Positions 1 to 8,798 of a stretch of DNA of 64,000 nt are shown one piece after another. The number at the start of each line of letters is the position of its first letter. Position 1 is the first letter of the stretch. This stretch comes from an uncultured Armatimonadota bacterium (lineage in GTDB: Bacteria; Armatimonadota; Fimbriimonadia; Fimbriimonadales; Fimbriimonadaceae). The notes under the pieces were generated by a model that did not search any database, was not told the origin of the DNA, and worked only from the letters and a program-made list of their open reading frames with translations. The stretch covers positions 1 through 64,000 of the forward strand of contig CAIUHP010000075.1 in the NCBI GenBank assembly GCA_903899015.1, in the 5' to 3' direction. Position numbers and translations under genes: made by a program.

Positions 1-1
1 C

Positions 2-151
2 AAAGGAAACCAAGCCGCCGCAGAGTCCCTCTGGGCACATATGCAAAACCCAAGAGGCAACGGCAAAATCGCCGGTGGCAACCAACCTTTCGCGGTTGGA
101 CCCGGTGGAAAGATTATGCCTCCAGGGGGAGAACAGGGCGGAAATCGCTAA
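2..151 (+). CDS. 3' end of an unidentified gene (partial)
   Basis: An open frame runs from the window edge to TAA at 149-151 and gives about 49 residues ending in a glycine-, asparagine- and proline-rich tail (…FAVGPGGKIMPPGGEQGGNR). The stop lies 9 bases before the next gene on the same strand, so the two may be co-transcribed. No domain can be recognised in this fragment and I assign no function. The reading is supported only by the open frame and the close spacing. Confidence 0.5.
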   Translation, partial: KGNQAAAESLWAHMQNPRGNGKIAGGNQPFAVGPGGKIMPPGGEQGGNR

Positions 152-160
152 GACGAATTC

Positions 161-1888
161 ATGAATTACGATGTTGTGATTGCAGGAGGCGGCCCGGCTG
201 GGTCGACTCTGGGCTGTTTGTTGCGCAAATACGATCCAACGATCAAAGTGTTGATCGTTGAAAGAGAAAAATTCCCTCGGGATCACGTCGGAGAGAGTCA
301 ACTCCCCGCCGTTTGCGAAATCCTCGACGAAATGGGGGCTTGGGACAAAGTTGAAGCCGCGAACTTCCCCATCAAAATCGGAGCTACGTACAAGTGGGGC
401 ATCACCGATGACCTATGGCATTTCAATTTCCTGTTGAACGCGGAGCTACAAGAGCAACCGCGACCAGCCAAGTACGAAGGTCAAAGACGACAAACAGCCT
501 TTCAAGTTGACCGTAGCATTTACGACCAAATTCTTCTGGATCATGCCCGGGAGCTAGAATGTGACGTTCTCGAAGAGGTTGGCGTTGTTTCGGTAAGCCA
601 CCATGGTGACAAAGTAACTGGTTTCCTTCTACAGCCGGAGGCAACGGGGAGCCTCCCGGCAAGCTGGGGAGGTAACCGCACGGTGACAGCCAACTACTAT
701 TGCGACTGCACCGGCGGCTCCCTGATGCGACGCACCATGAATATCGGGATCGATTCCCCAACTTCTCTCCGGAACGTCGCTATTTGGGATTACTGGCAAA
801 ACGCTGACTGGGCCGAAACGATCGGCATTGGTGGCACGCGCATCCAAATCATGAGCCTTGGTTGGGGTTGGATGTGGTTCATCCCGATTAGCGAAACTCG
901 AACGTCGCTCGGCTTGGTGACACCCGTTCAGTATCTGAGAGACAGTGGTAAAAAGCTGGAAGAGCTTTACCAAGAAGCCATTCAGTCAGAACCAATCATC
1001 GCGAAATTACTTGTCAATGCCGAGGCAGAAAACCATCTCTCGACGACCCGTGATTGGAGTTTTTCTTCCGATCGCTATTCGGGAGAGAATTGGTTCCTCG
1101 CCGGTGATTCAGCAGGATTTGCAGACCCCATTCTATCAGCAGGCCTAACCCTCGCTCAATCGGGCGCACGTCGCTTGGCCTTTACGATTCTGGAGCTCAG
1201 AAAGGGTGACATGAACCCGGTTTGGCTTCATCGAGAATACGAGTCCACCTATAAATTTCAAATCAGCCATCACATTCGCTTTGCCGACTATTGGTATTCC
1301 GCAAACGCGATTTTTACCGACCTCAAAGAGAATTGTGCAAAGATCGCCGCCGATGCCGGACTTGACCTCGAAGCCGATGCGGCCTTCCAATGGTTGGGAA
1401 CGGGAGGATTCGCCCGAGATACCACCCCAGGCGTCGCCCGGGCGGCGACCTGGAGTCTCGGAACCGTGAAGCACATGATCAATCGATTTTCGGAGAAGAG
1501 CCCGACCTGGGCAATTTCAACGAACAATACATTCCGATTGTGTCTGGATGGAGCCGAAAAGGAATATGTCTCCTTCTACGATCAGGGACGTGTCATACCA
1601 ATTCGCAGTTACGTAAGAGGAGAGACCAACCTGCCACTACAGGGCCTCTACCATGTTCTCTTTGATGTTCTTCAGAAGTATTCCGACTTGAGCGACATTG
1701 CCGATGTCCTATGGCGAGTTGCAGAATCCGGCACGATGGGTGAGAACCCTCAAGCGGTTTTCGCAAGCTCGATTGAAGTGCTCGAGGCCATGGTCACCGA
1801 TGGCTGGGTCACCGCATCCAGAAATATGGACCGTCCGATCCTGAAAATTGCCTTCCACGAAGAAGGGTATGCCATGGAGTTTGCTTAG
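161..1888 (+). CDS. Flavin-dependent halogenase-like FAD monooxygenase
   Basis: This 575-aa protein resembles the tryptophan-halogenase family, which uses FADH2, oxygen and halide to halogenate substrates. It has the FAD-binding GGGPAG (residues 9-14), the GESQLP motif (44-49), a lysine at 72 in 'FPIKIG' that may be the catalytic lysine, a WxWxIP motif in 'GWGWMWFIP' (near 230) and 'GDSAGFADPILSAG' near 320, the typical second FAD contact. WxWxIP separates halogenases from ordinary flavin monooxygenases. The protein is longer than classical halogenases (about 530 aa), with an unassigned C-terminal extension of about 130 residues. No partner flavin reductase or biosynthetic cluster is visible nearby, so the substrate is unknown. 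An FAD-dependent hydroxylase or dehydrogenase remains an alternative. Confidence 0.75.
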   Translation: MNYDVVIAGGGPAGSTLGCLLRKYDPTIKVLIVEREKFPRDHVGESQLPAVCEILDEMGAWDKVEAANFPIKIGATYKWGITDDLWHFNFLLNAELQEQPRPAKYEGQRRQTAFQVDRSIYDQILLDHARELECDVLEEVGVVSVSHHGDKVTGFLLQPEATGSLPASWGGNRTVTANYYCDCTGGSLMRRTMNIGIDSPTSLRNVAIWDYWQNADWAETIGIGGTRIQIMSLGWGWMWFIPISETRTSLGLVTPVQYLRDSGKKLEELYQEAIQSEPIIAKLLVNAEAENHLSTTRDWSFSSDRYSGENWFLAGDSAGFADPILSAGLTLAQSGARRLAFTILELRKGDMNPVWLHREYESTYKFQISHHIRFADYWYSANAIFTDLKENCAKIAADAGLDLEADAAFQWLGTGGFARDTTPGVARAATWSLGTVKHMINRFSEKSPTWAISTNNTFRLCLDGAEKEYVSFYDQGRVIPIRSYVRGETNLPLQGLYHVLFDVLQKYSDLSDIADVLWRVAESGTMGENPQAVFASSIEVLEAMVTDGWVTASRNMDRPILKIAFHEEGYAMEFA

Positions 1889-1911
1889 CCTTCCAACCCA
1901 CCCAATCCAAC

Positions 1912-3168
1912 ATGATCTTTTCAATTCTTCTGGGCCTTGCAAAACCTTTCGCGGCGGATCCGCTTCTAGAGGAAGTTCAACACCGAGCCGTCAATTTCTT
2001 CTGGAAAGAATCGAATTCCGAAACAGGATTCACTCATGACCGTGCCCGAAATGTTGGGACCTACACCGAACCGAATACAATCGCAAGTTGTGCAGCCGTC
2101 GGTTTTGCTCTTGTGGCCTATCCAATCGGTGTCGATCACAAGTGGCTCGACCGCAAGCAGGCCCTTGAGCGAACTCGTCTGACTCTCAAGCACCTACTGA
2201 CCGACTGGCAACAGGAACATGGCTGGCTCTACCATTTCGTCGACTGGAAATCAGGCGTAAGACAATGGAAATCCGAAGCGAGTAGCGTCGACACAAGCCT
2301 GTGTCTCGCAGGGATTCTATTTGCGGAGCGCTACTGGAAGGATTCCGAAGTCACTCGAGACTCCCAGGCCTTTATCAACCGGATTGATTGGAAATGGATG
2401 CTTGAGGAGGGCGGCAAGACAGTTGATGCGGTTCACCTTAGCATGGGTTGGCACCCTGAGAGCGGGTTCATTAATAATCGATGGTCCGATTATAACGAGG
2501 CAAAGTTCCTCTATATCCAGGCCTATGGCCTTTCGGATATTACGAATGCTGGTTGGGACAAGATTAAGCGAACCGAGGTGCACTATAAAGGGATCGACTT
2601 GCTTACTGGTGGGCCGCTCTTTATGCACCAGATGTCCGAGGGTTTTTACGACTTCCGAGGCAAGCGTGATCGTTTGGGTTACGATTACGAAATTGCTCAG
2701 CGCAATGCTTCGCTCGCAAACCGACAGTACTGCATCGATAATCCCAAGGGATTCAAAGGCTACGGAGCCAACTTCTGGGGATTAAATGCGAGTGATGGTC
2801 CGGATGGTTACAACGCATTCGGTGCTCCTGGCTGGATTAACGACGATGGCACAATTTGCCCAACGGCTCCCCTCGCTAGCATCAACGTTCTCCCCCAAGT
2901 AGCAATGGATTTCGCGAAAAGCCTTCGCACCGACTACCCGGATGCCTGGGGACAATACGGCTTCCCAGATTCTCTAAACCCAAGTAAGAATTGGACGGAC
3001 ACCGATGTGATCGGCATCGACCTTGGCATGATGCTTTGTGCTACCGAGAACTACCGAACTGGCCTGATTTGGAAGACGTCCAATGCGAATCCAATCATTA
3101 GGAAAGGGATGGACCGGGCGGGCCTTAAGCGTGCGAAAGTTGATGGCCGCCTCCAAGTCACCGAATAA
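1912..3168 (+). CDS. Glycoamylase-fold hydrolase (GH144/PF10091-like)
   Basis: This 418-aa protein belongs to the 'putative glucoamylase' fold whose characterised members include GH144 beta-1,2-glucanases. The landmarks are 'GWLYHFVDWKSG' followed by 'SEASSVDTSLCLAGILFA' (about 103-142), 'HQMSEGFYDFRGKRD' (about 238-252), and 'GYGANFWGLNASDGPDGYN' (about 283-301). A very short hydrophobic N-terminus (MIFSILLGLAKPFAADP) may be an export signal, though it lacks basic residues. The gene starts 23 bases after the halogenase-like gene and is probably in the same transcript. No Shine-Dalgarno sequence is obvious before the ATG. The fold assignment is fairly secure; beta-1,2-glucan as the substrate is inference from the family. 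Confidence 0.78.
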   Translation: MIFSILLGLAKPFAADPLLEEVQHRAVNFFWKESNSETGFTHDRARNVGTYTEPNTIASCAAVGFALVAYPIGVDHKWLDRKQALERTRLTLKHLLTDWQQEHGWLYHFVDWKSGVRQWKSEASSVDTSLCLAGILFAERYWKDSEVTRDSQAFINRIDWKWMLEEGGKTVDAVHLSMGWHPESGFINNRWSDYNEAKFLYIQAYGLSDITNAGWDKIKRTEVHYKGIDLLTGGPLFMHQMSEGFYDFRGKRDRLGYDYEIAQRNASLANRQYCIDNPKGFKGYGANFWGLNASDGPDGYNAFGAPGWINDDGTICPTAPLASINVLPQVAMDFAKSLRTDYPDAWGQYGFPDSLNPSKNWTDTDVIGIDLGMMLCATENYRTGLIWKTSNANPIIRKGMDRAGLKRAKVDGRLQVTE

Positions 3169-3205
3169 TAGGACGACAAGCTCGGGGTAACGTACGACTG
3201 AAATC

Positions 3206-4636
3206 ATGGCGTCTAAAGCACTTCCCCGAGCCACTCCTGAATCGGTTGGCATCTCTTCTACCGATATCATTCGCTTCATAGATGAGGCAAAAAAAGCCGA
3301 GCTTGGCATTCATAGCCTTATGGTTGCTCGCCGCGGCAGTGTCGTGACAGAGGCTTGGTGGCCCCCCTATCAGCCGAACGATATTCACCTCCTTTACTCG
3401 CTGAGCAAGAGTTTCATGTCGTCTGCGATTGGCTTTGCCGTTCAGGAAGGTCGACTCTCGGTGCAAGACACGGTAGTTTCCTTCTTTGGCGACAAACTCC
3501 CAAGCAACCCTAGTGCAAATCTCCTCGCAATGACCATTCAGGACCTCCTCACGATGTCATGCGGTCACGATAAAGATGAGATCTCGGACATGTATATGCG
3601 GGAAGACGGAGATTGGGTGCGCGGCTTTCTTGCTCGGGAGGTTCCTCACATACCTGGAACCCATTTCCTCTACAACTCAAGTGCCAGCTTCGTGCTGTCA
3701 GCAATCCTGCAACGAGTAACCGGCTCCACGACCATTGACTATCTTCGCCCTCGATTGCTTGATCCACTGGGCATCGAAAATGCGACATGGGAATCAAACC
3801 CGGAAGGAATCAATATGGGCGGTTGGGGGATGAGCATCACCACCGATGCGATCCTTCGATTCGGCCAATTTTACTTGCAAAAGGGCATGTGGGAAGGTAA
3901 GCAGATCCTTTCGGAATCTTGGATCGAAGAAGCCACTCGATTTCACGTTTCAAACGAAAATAACGAACAGATCGATTGGAAGCAGGGCTACGGTTATCAG
4001 TTCTGGCGAAGTCGGCACAATGCGTATCGTGGCGACGGTGCCTTCGGACAGTTTTGTGTCGTGCTACCCGAACAGGATATGGTGGTCGCGATCACGTCTG
4101 GTGTGAGCGGTATGCAGGCGGTGCTCAATTTGGTTTGGGACCATCTCGTCGGGCCCATCAGCGAGACTCCACTTGCCGCAAATCCAGATTCGCTGAAAGA
4201 ACTCCAGTCCACGATCTCCCAATTGGAGCTTATGGGGCCGAAAGGAGCTTTGACTTCTCCCATCGTCAGCTCCATCCACGCCAAAACCTTTGTCCGATCG
4301 GAAAAGGGTGATGGTCTTCAAAGTTGCGTGTTATCCTTTGGCGATGACTCGGGAACGCTTACTCTAGAAGACTTCGAAGGCGAATATCGAATCGAATTCG
4401 GCATCGGTAAGTGGGTCTCAGGGATCACTGATTTTCAACTTCCCAATCGAAGGATCGGCGCTCGGGCAGCATGGCTTGACGACGATTTGTTGGAGATTAA
4501 GGTGGTTCACCTCGAGAGCCCTACCACTACCAACATTCAATGCAAATTCGACGGAGACGCGATCAACTTAACCACCGGCCTTCAGTTCATCTTTGGCCCT
4601 TCTGAGGGACCAAGCTTCAACGGTAAGTTGAGTTAA
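3206..4636 (+). CDS. Serine hydrolase of the class C beta-lactamase family
   Basis: This 476-aa protein has the beta-lactamase/penicillin-binding fold used by many esterases and D-amino-acid peptidases. The catalytic SxxK is SLSK (S65, K68). A tyrosine motif follows in 'FLYNSSASFVLS' (near 155), and the C-terminal part of the domain carries 'GDGAFGQF' in place of the classical KTG box, which is common in esterase-like members. About 130 residues beyond the catalytic domain form a beta-rich tail. There is no signal peptide, which suggests a cytoplasmic location. It lies 37 bases after the glycoamylase-like gene and may complete that operon. Substrate unknown; true antibiotic resistance activity is unlikely given the KTG change. 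Confidence 0.8.
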   Translation: MASKALPRATPESVGISSTDIIRFIDEAKKAELGIHSLMVARRGSVVTEAWWPPYQPNDIHLLYSLSKSFMSSAIGFAVQEGRLSVQDTVVSFFGDKLPSNPSANLLAMTIQDLLTMSCGHDKDEISDMYMREDGDWVRGFLAREVPHIPGTHFLYNSSASFVLSAILQRVTGSTTIDYLRPRLLDPLGIENATWESNPEGINMGGWGMSITTDAILRFGQFYLQKGMWEGKQILSESWIEEATRFHVSNENNEQIDWKQGYGYQFWRSRHNAYRGDGAFGQFCVVLPEQDMVVAITSGVSGMQAVLNLVWDHLVGPISETPLAANPDSLKELQSTISQLELMGPKGALTSPIVSSIHAKTFVRSEKGDGLQSCVLSFGDDSGTLTLEDFEGEYRIEFGIGKWVSGITDFQLPNRRIGARAAWLDDDLLEIKVVHLESPTTTNIQCKFDGDAINLTTGLQFIFGPSEGPSFNGKLS

Positions 4637-4688
4637 AAAACATGCCTGTTATCAAGTGAGGAATTCATTCTTCATTCGATAACAGGCA
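4635..4688 (-). terminator. Rho-independent terminator of the amidohydrolase operon
   Basis: A perfect 11-bp inverted repeat (TGCCTGTTATC at 4643-4653, GATAACAGGCA at 4678-4688) with a 24-base loop is followed on the minus strand by six T residues (AAAAAA at 4635-4640 on the plus strand). It sits just after the stop of the minus-strand amidohydrolase gene and also between convergent genes. Confidence 0.75.
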
Positions 4689-4714
4689 CGAAACGTCCGA
4701 TTCAGCTTCTTGTG

Positions 4715-7417
4715 TTAGCCGCCAACTCGTTGAAGATACTGATCTCGCAATCGAGTGAACTTACTCTTCATTTCAACTGGCTTTCCATTCACGAAGATGT
4801 AGCGAATGTTTGAAGTCAACTCAAATGGATCGCCATCGCAAATCACTAGGTTCCCTAGTTTTCCGGGAGCAATGCTGCCAACCTTGTCTGAGACGCCGAG
4901 AATTTCTGCCGCAGAAAGCGTCATGGATTTTAGAGCATCTTCAGGGGAAAGCCCGTATGCGCAAGATTCAGCCACTCGTTGCGGAAGATTCATTGATTCT
5001 GCGTAGCTATCACTCTGGAAGCAGAATTTGACGCCAGCTCGCTTGAGTGCAATCGGTGCAACATACGGTGAATCGTACGGATCCCAATCGCTGGAGACCG
5101 TATTTGCACTAAGAGTTGATTTTCCTGCCGCAGTGAGAATCACCGGAATCTTGTTATCAGCAAGTAGCTTCGCTTCCTTCCAAGCATCGGCTGCTCCAAC
5201 GACAACGACTTTAACTTTGTATTTCTTAGCGAATTCAACCACAGCTCGGATTCCTGACCGGTTACCGACATGGATGAATATGGGCAGTTGTCCTTTCACA
5301 TAGGGCTGCATCGCTTCCATTCCAAGGTCGATATCGTCGTGTGACTTTCCGTATTTGATTGCCTTGTCAAAGAAAACCGAAATCTCGTCAGCACCACCGC
5401 CATCGTCGGCAGCTGGTCCGCCCTGACCACCAGCGGGAGCCGCTCCTGCTCGAGTTCCGTTCGCTCCCGGTCGATTCCGTTGGCCCGCCCCACCGCCAGC
5501 ACCTCGTGTGCGCTGATAATTGGAGCCCATGTCGTCAGTGTCGTCTGCACTCAGATCGTGGTCACCCTGATCGTAGTCGACGTCACCATCAAAGCTGAAT
5601 CCTCCGCCGCCCGGCCAGTTGATTGAGAGTCCTGCCTTCGGCTTGATGCCTAAGAGTTCCGTTGTCCAACCGGCAGTGTTCATCACCGACGCCTGACCCG
5701 AAACGGTTCCGCCTCTTCCCGAAGTCAACGCGGTAAGAATGCCTTGGTATCGCGTCGTTGGCAAATGCTCGCTTTGTGTTTGAACTGCCGTCAGAGAGAC
5801 CAGATCCGGTTGATTTGTCCCAAGCTCACGCGCGTCGGTCGCCTGTCCGACCTGGCCGAATTCTGTTAGACCCAGAGTGGTACCGGCATCAATGAGCCCA
5901 GGATAGACGTTTAACCCTTTAGCATTCACAACGACTGCGTGTGCGGGAATCGCGACCTTCACGCCCACTGCCTTCACCAATCCGTTTTCCACCACGACCG
6001 TGCCCGACTTGATCACCGGACCACTTACCGGATGAATCGTTCCTCCGACAATTGCATAGATATTTGATGGGGCCGGAAGGGTTCGATCCTTCATATACGT
6101 GAAAGGATCGAGCCTATTCTTGGTTGTCGAACTCGCGTTGACTCCAAATGCATCCCGACGAGTGAAGTAAGTTTCGCCTTCGATGATCGTTGTATTGACT
6201 CGTGAATAGACACTGAGTGGGTGACCATCCCAAATGACTACGTCACCGTCTTTTCCGACATCAATGCTGCCCGTTCGCTTATCAATCCCAAGTTCTTTGG
6301 CAGGGTTGATCGTGATTAAGTCGAGAGCTTGTTGCTCCGATAGTCCACCAAATCGCATCGTCTTAGCGGCGTCGATATTGATCGCGGTTGTACCGGAAAC
6401 ACCGTCAGTGTTTACCGACACATTCACTCCCGCTTTCGTTAAGATCGAAGCGGCATAGGGAATGCAATCATAAAGTTCAAGCTTGCCCGCCCATTCGTCG
6501 GCAAAGATCGAGACTCCCACCCCAGCTTTGGCCAATTCAGGTGCGACCTTATACGATTCAAGAGCGTGTTGCATCGCTCCGATCTTGAAGCCGAACTCTT
6601 GGCTCAACCTAACCAGCATGAGAATCTCGTCTGCACGATAGGAGTGGCACTGAACCCAAATCTTTCGCTTCAGGATGTCTCCTAGCGTTTCTAATCGAAG
6701 ATCTCGCTGAGGAGCAACCGCCTTTGGATCGGTCGCCTTTTTCGCCTCATATGCGGCCCATTTCTTGTTATATTCTCGTGCCTGAGTAAATCCACGACGA
6801 TAGGTCGCTTCTACGCCCATTCTCGTATGAGGGAATCGCGTTGAAGTCGCCTGACCGGTTCGGGTGACGTTTTCTCCAAGCGCGAACTTGATCATCCTTG
6901 GCGCATCGGCAATTGGCATCTCCCGAGCCGACTTACCGTACTTCAGCTTAACGACCAAACTTTGGCCGCCAACTGGGTTTGCGCTACCGTGAAGGAGCAG
7001 GGCCGACGTTTCGCCACTGGCCACGGCTTGCCAAATCGCTTTTGCATCCGGATTGACAACATCCAGAACTCGAACCTCGCCAACGATCGCATCCGATCCT
7101 TCGTTCGTTGTATCCAATCCCCGGTGCACGTGGGCATCGACAATTCCCGGAGAAACGACCTTGCCAGTTGCATCGATAACCGGCACGCCAGGAGGTGCGG
7201 TGATCTTGCCAATAGCGACGATCTTGCCTCCTTGAATCAAGATGGAGCCCTTTTCAATCGTGCCGTGGGTCGCGGTCAATATCCGACCGTCTTTGATAAA
7301 GACGTCGCCGTGAGTCTGAATCTTTGGCTTACGATTGGCATTCGTTTCGGTGGGCAATTGCTGAGCAAACGCCACTTGTGCGGCATAAAATACTGCGATA
7401 AGTGCGGTTACTTTCAC
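4715..7417 (-). CDS. Tandem amidohydrolase (imidazolonepropionase-like), exported
   Basis: This 900-aa protein holds two amidohydrolase-superfamily domains. The first (about 35-420) has the metal ligands: HVH in 'VDAHVHRG', histidines in 'QCHSYRADE' and 'MQHALES', and the aspartate of 'VNTDG'. The second (about 450-890) has 'IDAGTTLGL' where HxH should be and keeps only 'FIHVGN' and 'FQSDSYA', so it probably cannot bind a full metal centre. A Gly/Asp/Ala-rich low-complexity insert lies near 605-685. An N-terminal signal peptide (…FYAAQVAFAQQ) points to export. The start is GTG at 7415-7417, which overlaps the TGA of the upstream gene by 4 bp (GTGA) and has GGGAGGT 7 bases upstream, so translation is coupled. 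Substrate unknown; peptidase or cyclic-amide hydrolase roles are possible. Confidence 0.85.
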   Translation of the reverse strand: MKVTALIAVFYAAQVAFAQQLPTETNANRKPKIQTHGDVFIKDGRILTATHGTIEKGSILIQGGKIVAIGKITAPPGVPVIDATGKVVSPGIVDAHVHRGLDTTNEGSDAIVGEVRVLDVVNPDAKAIWQAVASGETSALLLHGSANPVGGQSLVVKLKYGKSAREMPIADAPRMIKFALGENVTRTGQATSTRFPHTRMGVEATYRRGFTQAREYNKKWAAYEAKKATDPKAVAPQRDLRLETLGDILKRKIWVQCHSYRADEILMLVRLSQEFGFKIGAMQHALESYKVAPELAKAGVGVSIFADEWAGKLELYDCIPYAASILTKAGVNVSVNTDGVSGTTAINIDAAKTMRFGGLSEQQALDLITINPAKELGIDKRTGSIDVGKDGDVVIWDGHPLSVYSRVNTTIIEGETYFTRRDAFGVNASSTTKNRLDPFTYMKDRTLPAPSNIYAIVGGTIHPVSGPVIKSGTVVVENGLVKAVGVKVAIPAHAVVVNAKGLNVYPGLIDAGTTLGLTEFGQVGQATDARELGTNQPDLVSLTAVQTQSEHLPTTRYQGILTALTSGRGGTVSGQASVMNTAGWTTELLGIKPKAGLSINWPGGGGFSFDGDVDYDQGDHDLSADDTDDMGSNYQRTRGAGGGAGQRNRPGANGTRAGAAPAGGQGGPAADDGGGADEISVFFDKAIKYGKSHDDIDLGMEAMQPYVKGQLPIFIHVGNRSGIRAVVEFAKKYKVKVVVVGAADAWKEAKLLADNKIPVILTAAGKSTLSANTVSSDWDPYDSPYVAPIALKRAGVKFCFQSDSYAESMNLPQRVAESCAYGLSPEDALKSMTLSAAEILGVSDKVGSIAPGKLGNLVICDGDPFELTSNIRYIFVNGKPVEMKSKFTRLRDQYLQRVGG

Positions 7418-8685
7418 TTGGCACCTCCCTTCTTAACATCGATGCGCTTGCCTTCTACAAAGACAGTTTGGACGGCGCTCTTGCTGTCGATAAAATCTCC
7501 GTTGAGAATGACCAGGTTCGCCAACTTGCCGGCGGCAATCGTTCCCACTTTGTCGGAAACTCCAAGAATCGTTGCCGCTCCTGAAGTCATTGCCTTGAGG
7601 GCAGCTTCTTTTGGAAGCCCTTGAGCTACCAATTTGCGAACACCCGAAAGGTAATCACCAAATCCACTTCCAACACTAAACGCGATCGGAATACCCGCAT
7701 CAACAAGTGCTTTCGGATTCTTAGATTTCTCAAGCCATATTTGATACCGATCTTCCAAAACAGCAGTAGGGGTGGAGTCTGCCCCGGTCTCGGGCTTGAC
7801 GCTTGGCGCATCCGAGACATCGACGCTCAGAATGACGGGGATACTCTTTGACTTGAGTAGCTCGAGTTCTCGGTAAGCCTCCCGGCCTCCTGACACGATC
7901 ATCTTGACGTTGAATTCGTCCGCAATTCTCGACGCTCGCACGATCTCTCTCGCGGTATCCGCCACAAACAATGCTGGCACTTGCCCCGTCACTAACGGCT
8001 TGAGGTTGTCAAGGCCAGAGTCTTTCTTGGCTGGTTCCGATGAAGAATATGTCTGAGCGTCGGCAAGGACTTGTCGAACCAAAGCTGTGACACCAAACAG
8101 TGTCCCTGGATAACCTCCGGCGCCGCCTCCAAAGCCTCCTTTGAGCGCGATCTCTTCTCCTGCATTGGGAACCAAAACATTGCCCGAACTAGTCAGATCC
8201 ACCACCGCGGCGGTACCTCGAATCGAGCCGCTTCCAGAAGTCAGAAGAGCGGTGGTGACCCCCATCCCATAGCTGTCTTTCAGTCGATCAGCAAGGTCAA
8301 GGCACTTCGAGGCAATTATGTCGGTACGAATCCCCTTCTTATTTGCGTGCCACATTGATGCCGGGGCGGTTGTCCGGTTATCAGGAGGCGTTCCCGGAGT
8401 GGGAGCATCGGGAAGCTTGAGTCCTTGTGTGGAATAGGCATCGATAAAACCTGGATAGACGTACCAACCTTTGCCGTCGATGAACTGGGCGTCGGCCGGA
8501 ACTTCCAGGTTGTCACCAACCGCCGAAATCTTGCCGTCATGTATGACGATCGAACCGACCGAAATCACGGTTCCATCTCCCACGTCAATGTGGGCGTTTC
8601 GGATGACGACATCCTTGGATTGCGCGTGTGCGGCGGTTGCAATGAGTCCCATTGCCAAACCTAATAACTTGAATCTAATTGCCAT
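7414..8685 (-). CDS. Amidohydrolase-fold protein lacking metal ligands
   Basis: This 423-aa exported protein (signal peptide ending …ATAAHAQ) has the composite beta-sandwich and TIM-barrel layout of the amidohydrolases: an N-terminal 'VVIRNAHIDVGDGT' strand region, 'YPGFIDAYSTQGL' at the position of the HxH motif, and a C-terminal 'ATILGVSDKVGTIAAGKLANLV'-type closing region. Neither the HxH pair, nor the later histidines (ALFVADT, SGGREAY) nor the aspartate (AFSVGSGFG) is present, so it is probably catalytically dead. It resembles the second half of its downstream neighbour, with which it is translationally coupled, and may form a complex with it. The ATG has AAGGA four bases upstream. Confidence 0.82.
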   Translation of the reverse strand: MAIRFKLLGLAMGLIATAAHAQSKDVVIRNAHIDVGDGTVISVGSIVIHDGKISAVGDNLEVPADAQFIDGKGWYVYPGFIDAYSTQGLKLPDAPTPGTPPDNRTTAPASMWHANKKGIRTDIIASKCLDLADRLKDSYGMGVTTALLTSGSGSIRGTAAVVDLTSSGNVLVPNAGEEIALKGGFGGGAGGYPGTLFGVTALVRQVLADAQTYSSSEPAKKDSGLDNLKPLVTGQVPALFVADTAREIVRASRIADEFNVKMIVSGGREAYRELELLKSKSIPVILSVDVSDAPSVKPETGADSTPTAVLEDRYQIWLEKSKNPKALVDAGIPIAFSVGSGFGDYLSGVRKLVAQGLPKEAALKAMTSGAATILGVSDKVGTIAAGKLANLVILNGDFIDSKSAVQTVFVEGKRIDVKKGGAK

Positions 8686-8798
8686 GAGTCCTTGGATGGC
8701 CTGGGGAAAGGTAAGCGAACTTCAGGCCAAAGCACATATTAACGGTTTGAGAGTCAATCCGGGAATCGTAACTAGGTTGGAGTTCTCTAGGAATTCAT

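Noticed and set aside
6962-7624. 220-aa plus-strand open frame opposite the amidohydrolases
   Set aside because: It is a shadow of two well-supported minus-strand genes, spans their junction and shows no domain.
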